Of a stretch of 64,000 bases of DNA, positions 1 to 11,138 are shown piece after piece. The notes under the pieces are model-generated. The model did no database searches. It was not told where the DNA came from and saw only the letters and a program-made list of their open reading frames with translations. The position numbers were made by a program, and so were the translations under genes. The stretch's first letter is position 1. Each line of letters begins with the position of its first letter. The DNA comes from Takakia lepidozioides. Lineage: Eukaryota; Streptophyta; Takakiopsida; Takakiales; Takakiaceae. The stretch spans positions 42,782,001 through 42,846,000 of the forward strand of contig CM060731.1 in NCBI GenBank assembly GCA_030704615.1. The letters run 5' to 3'.

Positions 1-943
1 TTGCCCTTCTCCAGGGCCGCCAGGCTCACGCACGCACTGCAAACGCAAACAAGCGTGACCCGGTCTGGCTTCACCCCTTCCTGTATCATTTGCTCATATG
101 TCTCCAAAGCCTCCATCCCACGCCCATGCTGAGCATATCCTGCAATCATTGCGTTCCAGGACACCACATCTCGTTCAGTCATATTGTCAAACACTCCCTT
201 TGCATCCTCAATGCTGCAGCATTTGGCATACATTTTCATCAGGGGGCAGTTTTCAGGATGACATCTGGTACAATTCCTGCTTTGATGATGTCACCATGGA
301 CCTTCTTGCCCTTTTCGAGGGCTCCCAGGCTCGCACATGCATTGCAAATGCAAACAAACGTGATGTGGTTGGGCTTCAGACCTTCTCGTATCATTTGCTC
401 ATATGTCTCCAAGTCATTCTTACCATACCCATGCTTGTTAAATCCAGCAATCATGATATTCCACGTGATCAGACTGCGTTCAGGCATTTTGTTGAACACT
501 TGATGAGCATCCACAATGCTCCCGCACTTAACATACATGTTGACAAGGGTGTTATGTAGGAAAATACTTGGCTTGAATCCGCTTTGGATAATGTGAGCGT
601 GCACCTGCTTTCCGGCTTCCAGGCTTTTTATCTTGATGCACTTATGCAAGAGACAGACATAAGTATCTGAATCTGCTGAAATGCCTCCTTGGTTTAAAAT
701 CTGTACAGCTTCTTTCAGTTGCCCTGCCTCACACAGCATCGTCACGTGCCCAGAGGCGTCAGAAGAGGTGTGGATTCCCACTCTTGGTCCTCTTTTGGAA
801 GCTGTGGTTATGGTGGAGGTGCGTGCATTTACCCACTGTCCCATTTCCAGTTGACCATCTACCCGTGCAGGTTTGTTGTGGCTATCAATCCACAGGGACT
901 TGAGCTTGAAATCTGGCCCTCTCAGATGAATCTGGACCCACAT
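1..943 (-). pseudogene. PLS-type PPR gene, 5' part, frameshifted and cut by the window edge
   Basis: This encodes tandem pentatricopeptide repeats of the plant organelle RNA-binding type. Members of this class bind organellar transcripts, usually for C-to-U editing. The N-terminal ORF begins at 943 and reads through several repeats, with phrases such as NMYVKCGSIVDAHQVFNKMP and KPNHITFVCICNACASLGAL. At about 239 it meets a stop after VILKTAP. The next repeat (MYAKC..IEDAKGVFDNM) continues in another frame down to base 1, so a short indel breaks the gene there. The E and DYW regions would lie left of the window. It is a diverged paralogue of the gene at 58,541-61,418, in the same orientation. 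Family assignment is secure; pseudogene status is inferred from the frameshift. Confidence 0.8.
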
Positions 944-999
944 TACATCCGTGCTCCTTCAGCTCTCTCTGCCTCAGCACCAACAATGCATTGATCCTC

Positions 1000-2110
1000 C
1001 CCTTGCTGCTAGCAGCTGACAATGACAAGGTAAGTCTTTCCTAGCAAACATCACTTACTTCCCATGCTGAATTACTTCTATTGAGGCAGCGACTGCATTG
1101 CAATGGGGTTCGCCAAAACCCCGACCGGTCGGAGGACTTTCGAAATGAGCTGGGGAAAGACAATGACAATTAGAAAGCTTTGCAAAGAATCTTGTTGTCT
1201 GCTTCTCTCTGTAATTTCACCTTTTTGCTTGGCTTGTCCCACCATTGACTGGGATCCGAAATATATTCCTTCCAAAGCTTCCCCTAGTGTCTGAGGTCTG
1301 TTATGTGATAATTGCCTGTTGCCACATTGGCAGTAACATGTCAAAATAACTCCAAACTAGCATAGATCCACCCCACCAGCTAACTTGCAGAGCTCAACAT
1401 GAAAAATTAGGAAGTAGTCTGATAAGAGGACAAAACAGGCTTTGTTGAGGAAAAACGTGCCCTCACCAAATTGTCCTTGACCATGTGTCATTTATTTTCA
1501 CCCAAGGAGGATTCAACCAACCATCAACCCAAAGTACCGCTTGTTTGGGTTGCTTGTATCTGTAGTCAGGTGATCTCGGATTGGTCTGTGAGAACCACCA
1601 CGTGCAGCTGAATAGATTTAAACACTGCCTCCTAGACCAAGCTGACCCTCCTGAGTACCTTGTAAACACCAGGAAAAAGAACAAATCACAAATACTGACA
1701 GGAATTTGCAGAACAGACAAAAACTTCTTCACGTCATATATTAAGAAAGCCACACTTTGCCATTGCGACTGTCCCGCCATTGTGGAGGATCTTTCAAAAC
1801 ATCATGCCAGCACTGCTCCATGCTCCCCGGTAGACCTTCGTGCCCAAAACTCCAACAGCATCAACACTCTGACCGGTTCCTTTGTGGAGGAGTGCTAGTG
1901 TAGCTTTCAACAATATTCATGCTAGTCACTGGCTCCATCGGACTCTACACAATGAGGAACGTACCAACACATCCAAACGTACACAGATGACAAGGCTGCC
2001 CGTCTAATCAGGTTACTGGGAGTCATACTCACTTTCATCTGGCAGCTTCCACCATCTACAGCAGAAACAGAACCCTCACTTTGATATCTTTCCACCATCA
2101 CGAGACTGCT
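1000..2110. repeat. Upstream half of an old segmental duplication, no gene recognised
   Basis: This stretch matches about 61,450-62,600 in the same orientation with many small indels. Shared phrases include the text around GCAGCTGACAATGACAA and TTCGAAGG-type blocks. It continues the PPR paralogy upstream of both genes. I see only short chance ORFs here. Confidence 0.6.
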
Positions 2111-2119
2111 TTTCATCAT

Positions 2120-2370
2120 GACGCAAGGCCTCCCGCACTATGTTGACATCGTTAAAGCTGGAATTGTACCCAATGTCATCCTGAATACTGCCTTGGTGGA
2201 GACCTCTACAGTCTTTTGTAGGGCTGCCAAGCTTGTATTTGGCATACATGACCAGCAGGGCAGTTTTGAGAATGACAACGGGAACAATTCGAGCTTTGAC
2301 TTGATGTCACCATGGACCTCCAAGTGCTTTTCCAGGGCTGCCAAGCTCTCATTTGGCATACACTGAAGCG
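2120..2370 (+). pseudogene. Decayed PPR repeat fragments
   Basis: The plus strand spells a PPR core phrase, DIVKAGIVPNVILNTALVE, found almost verbatim in the other PPR genes of this window. The opposite strand carries SLAALEK-type fragments of a neighbouring repeat. Pieces of both orientations in 250 bp indicate rearranged debris rather than a gene. Confidence 0.5.
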
Positions 2371-2593
2371 AAGCGAGTGGACAGGGCCTGGGGTATGGAG
2401 TCGTCAGGAAAACGTTGGCTAAGGCATAGCCAGACAGCTGCTGCACACCTATTGTTTGAGCAGCCATGAATGTGAAATATTGACATATTATCGTTAAGCT
2501 GTGATTAGCATGAATACAATATCTACCAGCAGTAATCTAATGGAGTTGGACATTGAGGCATGATGGTTGGGATTGGATGGGGGGGATCTTGGT

Positions 2594-3240
2594 CGTATGC
2601 AGAGTTTTACAAGAGGGGATGTCCCTAAGGTAGCAAGCCTACAGCCGGCAGTTGGAGCGTCTATTGTGGTTGCCTTCTCTGTTACTTTTTGGTTTGCAAG
2701 CTCTGCTTTTGCGAGGTTTGGTCTTCTGTAGCTCTGTCTCTGGTCATTTTGATTTCTAGAGGATATCTGGAAAACCCAGATCAATTGTCTGTTCCAAGGT
2801 AAGTCATACTACCGGTGTCAGCCCCTGACAAATGTAGTTTCTGTCCCTTTGTGTTCCGCTCAAACTGAGCGCGTGGTCAATGGTCACAAGGCTACGGCAG
2901 ACAACGTCTTATGAGTACATTCTCTGGTCATTTTCCTTCAGTGCTTCCTCCTCTGTGTCTTTTCTCTCCCTCAAGCCCACACTCTTGAAGGTGTCACTGT
3001 CTCCCCCCTCTACTTTGGCTTCAGGAAGTGATCAGTCTTTGCTTCCTACTCAACATAACCTGCATAATCATGTGACCAGGTGATGTTGCAACTTCAGGTC
3101 TGATTCTATAAATATACTACTTCCTTTGGAGCCAGAGGTTTCAACTGTTTCCGGTCCAAAGGAGCTTTCTCTGGCAAAGCACCTGAGATCAATTGGGGCC
3201 AAACTGTTTCTGGTGCTCACATTGTCGTGAGCAGAAGCAG
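2594..3240 (+). repeat. Host LTO1-locus segment that recurs at the centre of the giant element
   Basis: From about AAGAGGGGATGTCCCTAAGG to GTCGTGAGCAGAAGCA this segment matches 28,387-29,490 base by base apart from an insertion there. It includes introns and the CxxC exon of the LTO1-like gene. The part around 2630-2730 can be read as a hydrophobic segment (GASIVVAFSVTFWFASSAF), perhaps a VKOR membrane helix, but this is uncertain. Confidence 0.7.
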
Positions 3241-4488
3241 GTATTGTACGGCCAAACAATAGTTAACCAATGGGATAGAGTTTGTGAAGCAGTGCGGCAC
3301 TTAAAAGCAAGGTTAAATGGCCGTTGTGTGGGAAATGCTTACGATGAAGGCCTTGCACCACTTACCATTGGTATGCCAGATACTTTGTATAATGTACCCA
3401 CCTGCTGTTGGGTTGAGGTCTGTTAGTTTTGAAATTCGCTATGCATATGAAGTTCATACTGCAGAAGACAGCGTCTTGGGGGGAGAAATTGGTGTTGACT
3501 CTGGTCTGTGGGGGGCATCTGGTTTGCTGTACGATATATTGTGTTTCACAGCAACATTCAGAAGTTGAGTCAAGTAGCCTGAGTCTTAGACAGCGGTATC
3601 TGTCACCAGTGATTTAATTGAAGGTTTGCTCACCACCTACGGTTTGGTCTGGATGGCTTCAACAGGATCTGATGGGCGAGTTTGAGCCGACTAGACTAGC
3701 ATGTTCATGTTCAACTGGGTTTTAGTTCTGGGGCAGTTCTTGCAAGGGACTACTTGGAAGTAACACACAACACGAAATAATATGAACACACCTGCTGTGG
3801 CCAGCTGCCAAGTTGTGCTTGGCTGTAGCTGAAGATTAGCAAAGCTCCCCAAGAAACTTTTGAAGATATTGATGATAAACTGTCAAGTGTGGCCTGCTAT
3901 TTCAGATGTTTGGCGGGGAGGCTCTGAAGTATGTGGAATATGTTGAGTGCTTTCCTGAGGGCTTTAAGAGAGAAATTCCAATTTCAAAGGCATGTGCGGC
4001 TGCCAACATTCAGGGGTTCCCAACCTGGATAATCAATGGCCAGGTGAACAACTGGTTTTTCTATTGGGGTTTGGTTAAACTCTCTGTCTCTCTCTCTCCA
4101 CCACAACATCTAAAGGGGGCATTCTCTCGTTTTTCCTTGTCCCTATCAGAAGCCTTAATGAGGAGTCCGTAGGGCTTTTAGTGACTGACCTGCATGAGGC
4201 ATTATACTCTGCCTGCGTGCAACGTTTTGGTTTCAGTGGCTCTACCGGTTTCTTTGAGTGTGTCCCAATTGTTGTGTGACATCCTGCGCACGTAGTTACT
4301 TTCTATTTTTCTTTCTCTTGTATGTCTGTGCCCATGTGTTCCAAATGAACTTCTTACAGAGTGACTATGTATGTCTGCCATCATGGTGCATGGTTGGGTA
4401 TATGCACAGGCATTTGAAGGGGAGCGGTCCTGAATTCTCCCAATTGGTTGAAGCTTCAGGATTTGACATTAATAAAATTGAAAATTGA
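3120..4488 (+). pseudogene. LTO1-like: Decayed LTO1-like (VKOR-thioredoxin) gene, C-terminal exons
   Basis: LTO1 is a plastid thylakoid protein with a VKOR domain fused to a thioredoxin-like domain that forms disulfides. Here the thioredoxin part is recognisable. An exon ending about 3240 reads ELSLAKHLRSIGAK and, one frame over, FWCSHCREQKQ with the CxxC motif. Exon 3906-4043 reads MFGGEALKYVEYVECFPEGF through GFPTWIINGQ and is bounded by TTTCAG and GTGAAC. Exon 4410-4488 follows CACAG and ends SGFDINKIEN. An indel before the CxxC and a stop after FEGERS in the last exon break it. The right-flank copy of the last exon (49,791-49,865) is open. Gene family is confident from my knowledge of plant LTO1; upstream exons are not resolved. 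Confidence 0.75.
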
Positions 4489-5975
4489 AAAAAAGCTTTT
4501 TTCCTGTACACTAGAGAGGAAGTAAAGAGAACCAGCCCTTACCAACAGTGTTTCCATGCCGGTCTAGGCTTTACACTGGAAGTTTTGTCATTGCCACTCC
4601 AAAGACATGGGCAACAAAGAGTGCCGTGAACTATCTCTACTTAGTCTCCAACCACTAGCAAATGGTAGTGAAGATATAGGCATCTGGAGTTCCTATCCTT
4701 GTCAATTTGATCTGTCCGTATGCAGGATGCAGAAGCAGTCACAAGCACCAGCAAGTGCTGAATGCACTGATCCAAGACTAGGGCACTGGTATAAACTACA
4801 GATAACACAAACGGAGCACAAAATACAATCCCAAAAAACAAACTGCAATATTGTTTTATCACAGCTACCACTGGCATCAGTGAGTCCCAATGAGAGAGAT
4901 GAAGCCCTATTATATTATGACCACCGTTGCAACCGCAAAAGGACAAACAGGAATGGAGGAGTGATGCAATTTTTCTTCCACTAATGTTTTTCTACTATTT
5001 CCAGCGCATGAGGCTTACTTGAACAAGCCGTTGAGTTGGAACCTCAAGAGGTGTAGATTCATGGGTTTGGTTGCTGATGTTGCTCCAAAGCCAGGTTCAC
5101 TTGGTTTTTATGTAAGGGAGGTGCTTTAAGGGTAGTGGGCCGGTCAAATCAGACAGCTAAGCTTACAATGTTTTGATTTTTCTCCATTTTTTGCCAAAGC
5201 ATCCACTCCTGCCAAGGTGGAGGGTCTAGTGTCTACTCCCAGGTAGGGGATTTCTCTTCTAAAACCTTAAATCCCTTGATGAGGGCATTGTGGCATATAT
5301 ATATACATGGCCAACGAGCTGGCATCAGAGGGGTCCCAGAGGCCTTCTATGTAGTAGGCAAGCGTGTGCCTCATAACATTGTGTTTGTTGCGCGGGTGCT
5401 GATCTTTCTGCACTACTGCTGTTGCAGTATTCATCTGTACTGGTGAACTGCAATGTCCACGTTTGTCTTTCTGAATGCCAACGCACTGTTACAGGAATAA
5501 ATAGACACGTTTGCCCGCAAAGACACATGCACATACGGCCCAAGTCCAGCGGAAGGAGACCTCTGAGACCCTTCCTGCCTGTATGCAGAGTATACTCCAT
5601 TTCCTACCCCATTGGGACCTCTGAGGTTCTGGCCAAGAAAACAAGCTTAACTAATTATTTGAAGTAAGAGAGGTTTAAAGAGAGAGAAAAGTCATCATAC
5701 TCAAACAAAGTTCTAAATTGATCATTCTGGACAGAAACTTGAACATCAGACAATGACAGCTTACAAAAATTGATTCATGAGCTGGTACTGAAGACAAAGT
5801 GAGGCATCAACAATCTGATGCCTGATTCCCCTATATTCAAACAAACACAGTCTGTAGACCATACCCCACAAAAGGTATTGCCTATGTGCGGTTGTTATTA
5901 ACTTGCAGTGAAGTCTTCATGGGACATCTTAAGAGATTTAAGGTGTTCTGATACCGATTTGGATTACCATCACTG

Positions 5976-6494
5976 CTACATGAGGCGTTGCCTTTTGTAA
6001 TCCATAATATCAGTCTCAGAGGCTCCAACAACCTCCTCCATTACCGAATCCATGGTTTCAACCTCCATCTCCACGGACATCTCGGAGGCCAGCTCGGAGG
6101 TTTCAACTTCCTGCTCTGATACGATCTCAGTGGGTGCCACCTCCATCTCTGATACAGTCTCGGAGGTTACGGCCTCCATCTCTGGTATAGATGGGAGAGT
6201 CATAACTCTCCCCCACCAGTCGTCCTGGAGAAGAGTTTGACTCAGGAATTCAAAAGACATCTTCTCCATCATTCCAAACCCGGGGGCCTGCTCTGCATGC
6301 TTTGTTGCGGCCACAAGACTGTAGTAGTGAAGGAATGCAGGAGTTGCTATGAACGTATTCCAGATTTTCGCCACGGTCCTGAACTGGACCACCTGTTTCA
6401 GTGGCAATCTAGCCACCACCATCATTAGGATGCTGTTTGGCAACACCTGGTAGTCTCCAGAGTCTGTACTTATGCTGCTAGGTTGATCCGCCAT
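5976..6494 (-). CDS. F-box protein, short, with acidic repetitive tail
   Basis: F-box proteins recruit substrates to SCF ubiquitin ligases. The F-box is clear near the N-terminus: LPNSILMMVVARLPLKQVVQ followed by RTVAKIWNTFIATPAF. The C-terminal half is a low-complexity run of Ser, Glu, Val and Met with SEMEV and SETVSE phrases, so no Kelch or LRR substrate domain is seen. I choose the ATG at 6494 (MADQPSS), because the upstream in-frame extension to 6593 looks like 5' leader. It would give about 172 residues, short for the family, and further exons downstream cannot be excluded. A near-identical copy at 51,753-52,199 has a frameshift, so this one is probably the intact member. Confidence 0.65.
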   Translation of the reverse strand: MADQPSSISTDSGDYQVLPNSILMMVVARLPLKQVVQFRTVAKIWNTFIATPAFLHYYSLVAATKHAEQAPGFGMMEKMSFEFLSQTLLQDDWWGRVMTLPSIPEMEAVTSETVSEMEVAPTEIVSEQEVETSELASEMSVEMEVETMDSVMEEVVGASETDIMDYKRQRLM

Positions 6495-7295
6495 AGCAAA
6501 ATTGGAAGGTAGACAAAATGAGAGACGAATACAAAATGCTGCACTACAAAGCCCAATCTCCGAAACGGCGGAGACAGACACACAGAGATCCAAGAGCTGC
6601 CGCTCAATTTAAGCAACTCGCTCATTCGAATATTCGAAAATTCCCTCCACCCCCTACTGTGAATTCTATACGGATTCGTAGATCGACCCATCTGGAAGGA
6701 CTGCTGCAGCGCTGTTCCTCCTCAGACCTGCTGCTGAGCAACAAGAAAATTTCGAATTTTAAAAAGGAGTCATTCTGTCGTAGATTAGTGCCTCATGGGA
6801 TAACTACTGTGCATGAAGGGAGGGTCTAAGTGTTAGCAACTGCAAACTGATTGAAGAGAATTATGGTTGAGCTAACCATGCATTGTAAGAAGTTAGAGGT
6901 CTCCATCCAAATAAAGCTTACAAAGATCTCGAATAGATTCCCCAACGTGCCCAGTTGCCTGTAGTTTATTAAGTGAAATCACAACCGAATGGGACATTTG
7001 AGATGAACGAGTGATGTGTGAGGATATCCACCGCTTCAGCTTAATATCAAAGTCACCATCGCTCCCATCTTAGCAAGGCAGGTCACATCGGCCAGTGGAG
7101 CACCCAGCCACTCCCCCCATCTAAAATCTGAGGACCCATCAGGGCCCACCACTGTGTCTATCACAAATGCTAGAATACTGTGGTGGGTGTTCTCCTTGCA
7201 GTGGATGGTGCTTCTTGGAGTTCCACCCTTGGCTCACCTGTTTAGATACTGAACTATGTATTTTAATAGAACCCTGCTTCTCAACAGCACGGGGA

Positions 7296-7316
7296 AATAA
7301 TAATAATAATAATAAT
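7296..7316 (+). repeat. (AAT)7 microsatellite
   Basis: Seven perfect AAT units. The right-flank copy at 52,983-53,003 also has seven units, as expected if the duplication is recent. Confidence 0.9.
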
Positions 7317-7464
7317 CCAGCAGTTACAGTAGTTATAATTCACATGGTCCCCCACCCTCTCAAATCTGATCAGTAACTTACTATTGGATCTATCTGAACG
7401 CTAGTCTAGTTCTCAACATTTGTGACCATGCTTTAACATCGAAATCAATACATGAAGCGAGATG

Positions 7465-7494
7465 TTTGTTTTGTTTTGTTTTGTTTTGTTTTGT
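7465..7494 (+). repeat. (TTTTG)6 microsatellite
   Basis: Six consecutive TTTG/TTTTG units, absent from the duplicated copy on the right. Confidence 0.9.
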
Positions 7495-8120
7495 CACGTT
7501 CAGATGTTCCAAACCGCAAGGCCCCAGCGCGCTGGTGCTTGGTACTGTTGGAAAGCCCTCCATGAGGAGGGGTGCAAGGGCTTGGTCTCATGATACTTGG
7601 ACCCGCGTTGTGGGAGATGTGGAATTCCAAGTACTTTTGGTAGCTGGAAATTCACAAAAATTAGCAAAAATGGCAAAGTGGGCATTCATGGGATTGGAGC
7701 CTGGACGGGAGAGATATCAAGGGAAAGGTCTCCAGTTCAAATCTGGTCGTAGGCTCTCTGGAAAAACAAATTGATTAGATAGGGGACATAGATGACACTT
7801 GACCCTAGTAACTAGTTAAACCATACTCATATATTTATATGTAACCCTCCGACATTGCAATATAATCCAACTTCAGTATTTCAGGACCAATAGGTTTATG
7901 TGCATGTGTTGCAGTCTTAAAAGTTTGGCATGCTGGAACCGGATGCTTGTATTTTTTATTTTTTTATTTTTTGAAAAGAAAAGGGACGGAGCCATGTTGA
8001 TCAAATTAGAACGAGGAAAATATAACTTGCGGAGGGCCATGCAATTTAATGGGGGAACCTCCCAGAACACCACAATGGGGAGCAAAATGTGATGAGTCAT
8101 GGTTCACTGAAGAATTAGCT

Positions 8121-8256
8121 GGTAAGAACCAGACTGATAAGACAACAACCAGAATCTAGATTTAAGATATCTAAGCTCTAAGAAGCTTGGTAAGAACCAG
8201 ACTGATAAGACAACAACCAGAATCTAGATTTAAGAGATCTAAGCTCTAAGAAGCCT
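8121..8256 (+). repeat. 68-bp tandem duplication
   Basis: Two adjacent units start GGTAAGAACCAGACTGATAA at 8121 and 8189. They differ at only a few bases. The right copy of the segment has a single unit near 55,065, so the tandem arose after, or was lost after, the segmental duplication. Confidence 0.85.
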
Positions 8257-8877
8257 GGCCGAAAGAAAAATATGCAAAGACAAGAGATCAAGGACCTCGT
8301 AAGTGTAGAAAAAAGCAACAACAGAAAACAAGGGTGTCAACGTTTAGATCTGAGGGCTTCGAAATTAAGGTGGGCCTTAATTTTGGAGTTCCCGTTCTTC
8401 TTATGTTTCCAGTTTATATCATCTTCGAGCTCGAGAGGCGAGGGCCAAGGGCTAGAGGGGCCACCATTGATCGGGGAAGATTGCATGGAATTCACATTTG
8501 TCTGCAGATCTCGTGCATATGATGTCTCGCCACCCCCATGATGAGTCGAATGCTTGAAGTAACTTGGTCAGTTTTTCTTGAGAACATTTGCAAAAGAGCT
8601 GCAAGCAAGCCACCCCAAGCTTTCCTCCCCTCAACCCAAAGATCAAAGAAGATATTCCTAAGCACCGTATTTATGCAAGCCTGAAATTCACCGTCATACC
8701 AATTTAACACAACGGATCTTCCATATGTGCCAGAGAGGGACATTTCCATCCCTGCCAGTCAGAGTGAGAAATTGGCAAAATATTTGTTTTGGTCCAAACC
8801 TTTGGGAGCTATAAGGTGAGATGGAGGCGGCTTGTGAAGACTCATTTCATCCTAGTATATATAGATAAGCTTGCATC

Positions 8878-9010
8878 CAACTGTTTGCCTAGTGGTCAAG
8901 GCACAAGGTTGCCTTGCAAGTGGTCGTGGGTTCAGAGCCACATAGGTGTACATTAGATGTCACCCATTATGGCCAACCCAACTATAAAAGGGGGGTAACT
9001 ATCAACTGGT
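8878..9010 (+). repeat. tRNA-derived SINE-like sequence
   Basis: An A-box-like TGCCTAGTGGTCAAGGC near 8885 is followed about 35 bp later by a B-box-like GGGTTCAGAGCCA. This order and spacing are those of tRNA-headed SINEs. No cloverleaf with CCA-ready acceptor stem is evident, so it is not called a tRNA gene. Confidence 0.45.
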
Positions 9011-9344
9011 TACTTACCTTGTACCAAACCGAAGGCAGTAGCCTTTTGGGATGGAGGTTGGGTTAGATGTGAGCAGGCTCACGCCTCTGTGCGCCTGCTC
9101 ACCGTGAGCAGAAGAAGATATATCGGAAATTCCAAGAATATTCCTGAAAAGATACGATGACGAAACTAAAATCTGCAAATTGTGCTCACGTGAGCTGAAG
9201 CCACGCGAAGTTGGGGCATAAGGAATATCCAATACGTGCCATCTCCATGAAGGATTTTCGTTGCTTACTAGTTGCGTATTTAGTCAAGTGCAGGTGACGC
9301 TCGATACAATCAGTACTACGCGAAACTAGAATTATTTCATTCTA

Positions 9345-9556
9345 TTTCGCCCACGAAAGCATGGGTACTGACATACCGTAATAAGCACATAACAATTCAT
9401 TAGTGAAATAAAACAATCTCACGTCGTCTCTTTCATGCAAAACCAAACACATCATATTTTGTTTCGTCCACGAAACCATTGGATAATGACCTACGCAGCA
9501 ATACCTAAAAATTTCGTTGGCGAAACCCGGTACCTTGATGTATTTCGCTACTGAAA
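9345..9556. repeat. Cluster of four TTTCG-N4-CGAAA palindromes
   Basis: Palindromes lie at 9345-9358, 9462-9475, 9512-9525 and 9543-9556 (the last ends TGAAA). All sit within 330 bp outside the left TIR. No coding potential is seen in 9240-9668 and there is no matching cluster in the right flank. Confidence 0.6.
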
Positions 9557-9668
9557 CCCGTTGTTTGCCTCATGATATTATTGTGTGTTTTGGATGGTAT
9601 TGATTATTGTGACTTTGTTTTCCCCTAATGTGTTATTCTTTTGTAGGATACCAAAGCTGTAGATAACA

Positions 9669-9712
9669 CTATTTTAACTAATTCTGGACTTTTGTTTGGT
9701 CCAGAAATAATA
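9669..9712 (+). repeat. Left terminal inverted repeat (44 bp)
   Basis: It begins CTATTTTAACTAATTCTG and ends CCAGAAATAATA. It is the exact reverse complement of 49,407-49,450. Within it, TCTGGAC and GTCCAGA form a 7-bp hairpin around a 9-bp loop. The base string CACTATTTT at 9667 recalls CACTA-type termini, but the right end reads CTCTATTTT. Confidence 0.9.
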
Positions 9713-9786
9713 TGAGAAATATGAATAAACAAAATTTATTATTGAAATAAAGCGATATATATGATTATTTTGGTTATAGTGGTCTA

Positions 9787-10233
9787 CCTCAACCGGCCTT
9801 CGTTATGTCTCAAGAGGATTGTATTTCATGCCCTACTTCGGTTCACCCTCAAATCAAATCAGGATTGGACCCTCCTCATTTGTTTTTGAAGCCACTGGTC
9901 AAGGTCTGGAAGGGATTTGGTGGACAATACACCAAGAGTAACACTCTGCTCATTGACGACACCGCCATGAAGTGTGTATTGAACCCACTCGACTCATGTC
10001 TTGTTCTCAATCCGTTCCAGACCGTTGAGACTGATGGTTGCTATCTTCTCAAGGTTCTTCAGACCTATTTGCTTGGAATGAGGAAACATCCCACTGTTTC
10101 AGGCTATCTTAGGAAAAAAAAGATAGGGTTGAGTTTTTTTCCCAATGTTTCAAACGATCCCAAGTTTAGCCCACTCTGGGATTTTATTGAGGACAACGGT
10201 TTTAAGAGTCTCAGATATAATGCTTCAAAATAA
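9787..10233 (+). pseudogene. FCP1-like phosphatase P2, 3' half only (left copy)
   Basis: This 5'-truncated copy matches the second half of the P2 gene at 45,544-46,275. It starts inside the phrase corresponding to PEPEFVMSQEDCISCPT and runs to the shared C-terminus LRYNASK. The HAD motif region NTLLIDDTAMKCVLNP is present, but the motif I half is missing. Truncation is about 100 bp from the left TIR, so the element boundary, or an inversion there, removed the 5' half. It lies on the plus strand, opposite to the left-arm genes that follow. Confidence 0.8.
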
Positions 10234-10409
10234 ATTATTTTTTATCAATCCCATCTCACTCGAGCTATTGAATATCTTCATGGTTTCTCTTTTTCATTTC
10301 TTTGTAATCACACACGTGAAAGATATGGTACTCTAATTTTGACTCATTTTCAGTTGAATTCTTGACGCACATTCCGGGCAATCCCAAGACTCTGATACAT
10401 GCCTTCATA

Positions 10410-10414
10410 CGGGG
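10410..10414 (+). repeat. Target-site duplication of the chromovirus, left copy
   Basis: CGGGG immediately precedes the left LTR and recurs at 17,384-17,388 after the right LTR. Five bp is usual for Ty3/gypsy integrases. Confidence 0.85.
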
Positions 10415-11138
10415 TGACGCACACCTCAGTTCGGTAAACTCCCCTTCAAGTCATAGTTACTCGCTTTGATGCGCGCGCCTGACTCCCAACCTGGCCGCCG
10501 GGCCAACTTGGAGTTTCGGCTGCTCACCGGGACATAACGGTCCCCTTCCGCTTCCCTCTAAACCCTCCACCTATTTGGGACTAGGAGAATTCCCTTTGGT
10601 AGATGGCAGTCCGGAACAGCTCCCCACTCTTTGGTCGCTTTCCGGCTCGCTCGCTTACTCACTAGTTTTTGGTCACCAACGGGCTTGCACCGTTCTCGGG
10701 GTTACTACTCCCTATATATACTTCTGTAGCTGTCCGCGGAGGTTTCATAACCAGCCATGCCATTTTATGGCGAACCACCACGAAAACCCTCGACTCCCGG
10801 TGGTGAGTCGCGGTGAGTCTTGGCCCACTCACCGCGGCCCCAATGGACCGTGATGAGTCCCAAGACTCCCCACGACTCCCACCTCGAGGTCTCCACCCCA
10901 TGGTGAGTCCTATGCCACCCCCACTAAGTCCCACTAAGCTACCACCACCCCTTGTGGAGCCACCTCCACCGCAACCCGGTGTGCGGGGCTCCACCTAGTG
11001 AGCGCCTCCGCCTCCTTGAGTGCCTTGGGCACTCAAGGGTGCTTCAGCCCCCCATACCTATCGCTGCCGCTGCCCCCACCACAGGGGCAGCCCCTCATGT
11101 GTCCCGACCCCCTGCCCTCAAGGCAAAGGGCCGCGACA
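10415..11138 (-). repeat. Chromovirus 3' LTR (left in plus orientation)
   Basis: It runs from TGACGCACACC to GGGCCGCGACA. The terminal TG and CA are present. It differs from the other LTR at position 3, near 10,740 (GCGGAGG against GCGGGGG) and near 11,020 (GAGTGCC against GATTGCC). Confidence 0.92.

Larger units (their letters stand above)
6830..7795. other. Intergenic stretch with microsatellites, no gene recognised
   Basis: The first half matches 52,515-53,060. It holds an (AAT)7 microsatellite at 7296-7316 and a (TTTTG) pentanucleotide run at 7465-7494. The region 7495-7795, including a tRNA-B-box-like AGTTCAAATCTGG near 7735, has no right-flank counterpart. Confidence 0.5.
4221..8855. 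repeat. Recent segmental duplication, left copy (F-box segment)
   Basis: This block matches 49,619-55,907 in the same orientation. The stretch 5760-6780 is nearly identical to 51,460-52,490. Other parts differ by indels of tens to hundreds of bases. Both copies hold the LTO1-like last exon, the F-box gene, an (AAT)7 run and the same AT-rich tail. The giant TIR element lies between the copies. Confidence 0.8.

Noticed and set aside
90-559. Plus-strand ORFs overlapping the PPR genes (also near 59.4-61 kb)
   Set aside because: They are antisense shadows of the PPR repeats with no family resemblance of their own.
4607-5667. ORFs of 80-125 codons in the duplicated segment
   Set aside because: Not conserved in frame in the right copy (indels shift them) and no motif is recognised.
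8878-9010. Functional tRNA gene
   Set aside because: Boxes A and B are present but degenerate and no complete cloverleaf can be drawn.
9640-9668. Target-site duplication of the giant element
   Set aside because: Left flank (AAAGCTGTAGATAACA) and right flank (AGTTCAAGGG) share no direct repeat longer than one or two bases.
9660-9669. CACTA superfamily terminus (CACTATTTT)
   Set aside because: The right end reads CTCTATTTT, no 3-bp target duplication is present and no CACTA transposase is found. Kept only as a faint resemblance.
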